DNA of 64,000 nucleotides. Source: Paenibacillus jilunlii (GTDB lineage Bacteria; Bacillota; Bacilli; Paenibacillales; Paenibacillaceae). The stretch is from contig NZ_FNGM01000006.1 in NCBI RefSeq assembly GCF_900102965.1, positions 1-64,000 on the forward strand, read 5' to 3'. The position numbers were made by a program, and so were the translations under genes. The notes under the pieces were generated by a model. It made no database searches, was not told the DNA's origin, and saw only the letters and a program-made list of their open reading frames with translations. Position 1 is the stretch's first letter. Each line of letters opens with the position of its first letter. This document shows positions 63,857-64,000 of the stretch, piece by piece.

Positions 63857-64000
63857 TTATTTAATAAAAGCATTCGGATCAATAATGAGTGCGACCTGCC
63901 CGTCACCAAGAATGGTGGCGCCGGATATGCCTTGAACCTCTGGCAAATATTTGCCGAGATTCTTGATGACAATTTCGTTCTGCCCGATAAAATCCTGAAC
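63857..64000 (-). CDS. cheA: Chemotaxis histidine kinase CheA, C-terminal end only
   Basis: The last 47 codons are in the window and run off its right edge. The sequence ends VQGISGATILGDGQVALIID then PNAFIK, the C-terminal end of the CheA P5 (CheW-like) domain. It precedes cheW with a 28-nt gap. Confidence 0.93.
   Translation of the reverse strand, partial: VQDFIGQNEIVIKNLGKYLPEVQGISGATILGDGQVALIIDPNAFIK

Overview
The window is a 64 kb stretch of a Firmicutes chromosome, most likely Paenibacillus. This rests on the gene order, the low-complexity IF-2 linker, the short archaeal/eukaryotic-type ProS, the sporulation genes and the moderate GC content; the species cannot be fixed from sequence alone. 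Every gene I accept (61 intact or edge-cut genes plus one pseudogene) lies on the minus strand, so transcription runs from high to low coordinates. The layout closely follows the Bacillus subtilis cheA to spoVS region.

In transcription order. (1) 64000-57911: the end of a flagellar/chemotaxis operon, with cheA (cut by the window edge), cheW, cheC, cheD, a small membrane protein, sigD, a DUF342/FapA-like gene, a small unknown, a SwrB-like gene and an MltG-like membrane protein. (2) 57869-54762: rpsB, tsf, pyrH and frr, separated by hairpin terminators. (3) 54761-48994: envelope and isoprenoid genes uppS, cdsA, dxr and rseP, then proS. (4) 48814-44489: polC. (5) 44420-36126: the rimP-nusA-ylxR-ylxQ-infB-rbfA-nrnA-truB-ribF translation/transcription operon behind a near-consensus sigma-A promoter. 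(6) 36107-33342: rpsO and pnp. (7) 33147-26387: a YlxY-type NodB protein, an M16 peptidase, dut, dipicolinate synthase dpaAB, and dapG-dapA. (8) 26242-20142: RNase J, tepA, ylzJ and spoIIIE. (9) 20032-12265: sleB, two M16 peptidase-like genes, an SDR, DUF3243, an ACT/P-loop protein (DUF3388), a RodZ-like gene, a small membrane protein and yajQ. (10) 12206-4691: pgsA, cinA, recA, recX, rny, ymdB, spoVS. (11) 4478-329: an M19 dipeptidase, pduL, a frameshifted ymaF and a DEAD-box helicase, then a 51-bp tandem repeat.

The region combines housekeeping information processing (ribosomal proteins, IF-2, NusA, PolC, RecA), an RNA-decay set (RNase Y, RNase J, PNPase, DEAD-box helicase, NrnA, YmdB), lysine/DAP/dipicolinate synthesis, sporulation and germination genes (spoVS, spoIIIE, sleB, dpaAB) and motility. 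Promoters matching sigma-A, sigma-H (spoVS) and sigma-G (sleB), and a LexA-like box (recA), can be read directly.

The coding content is ordinary. The least explained parts are non-coding: long nested inverted repeats in the leaders of RNase J, dapG, pgsA, ymfF and proS, and the 51-bp hairpin tandem repeat. No phage, IS element, CRISPR array, rRNA or tRNA was seen.
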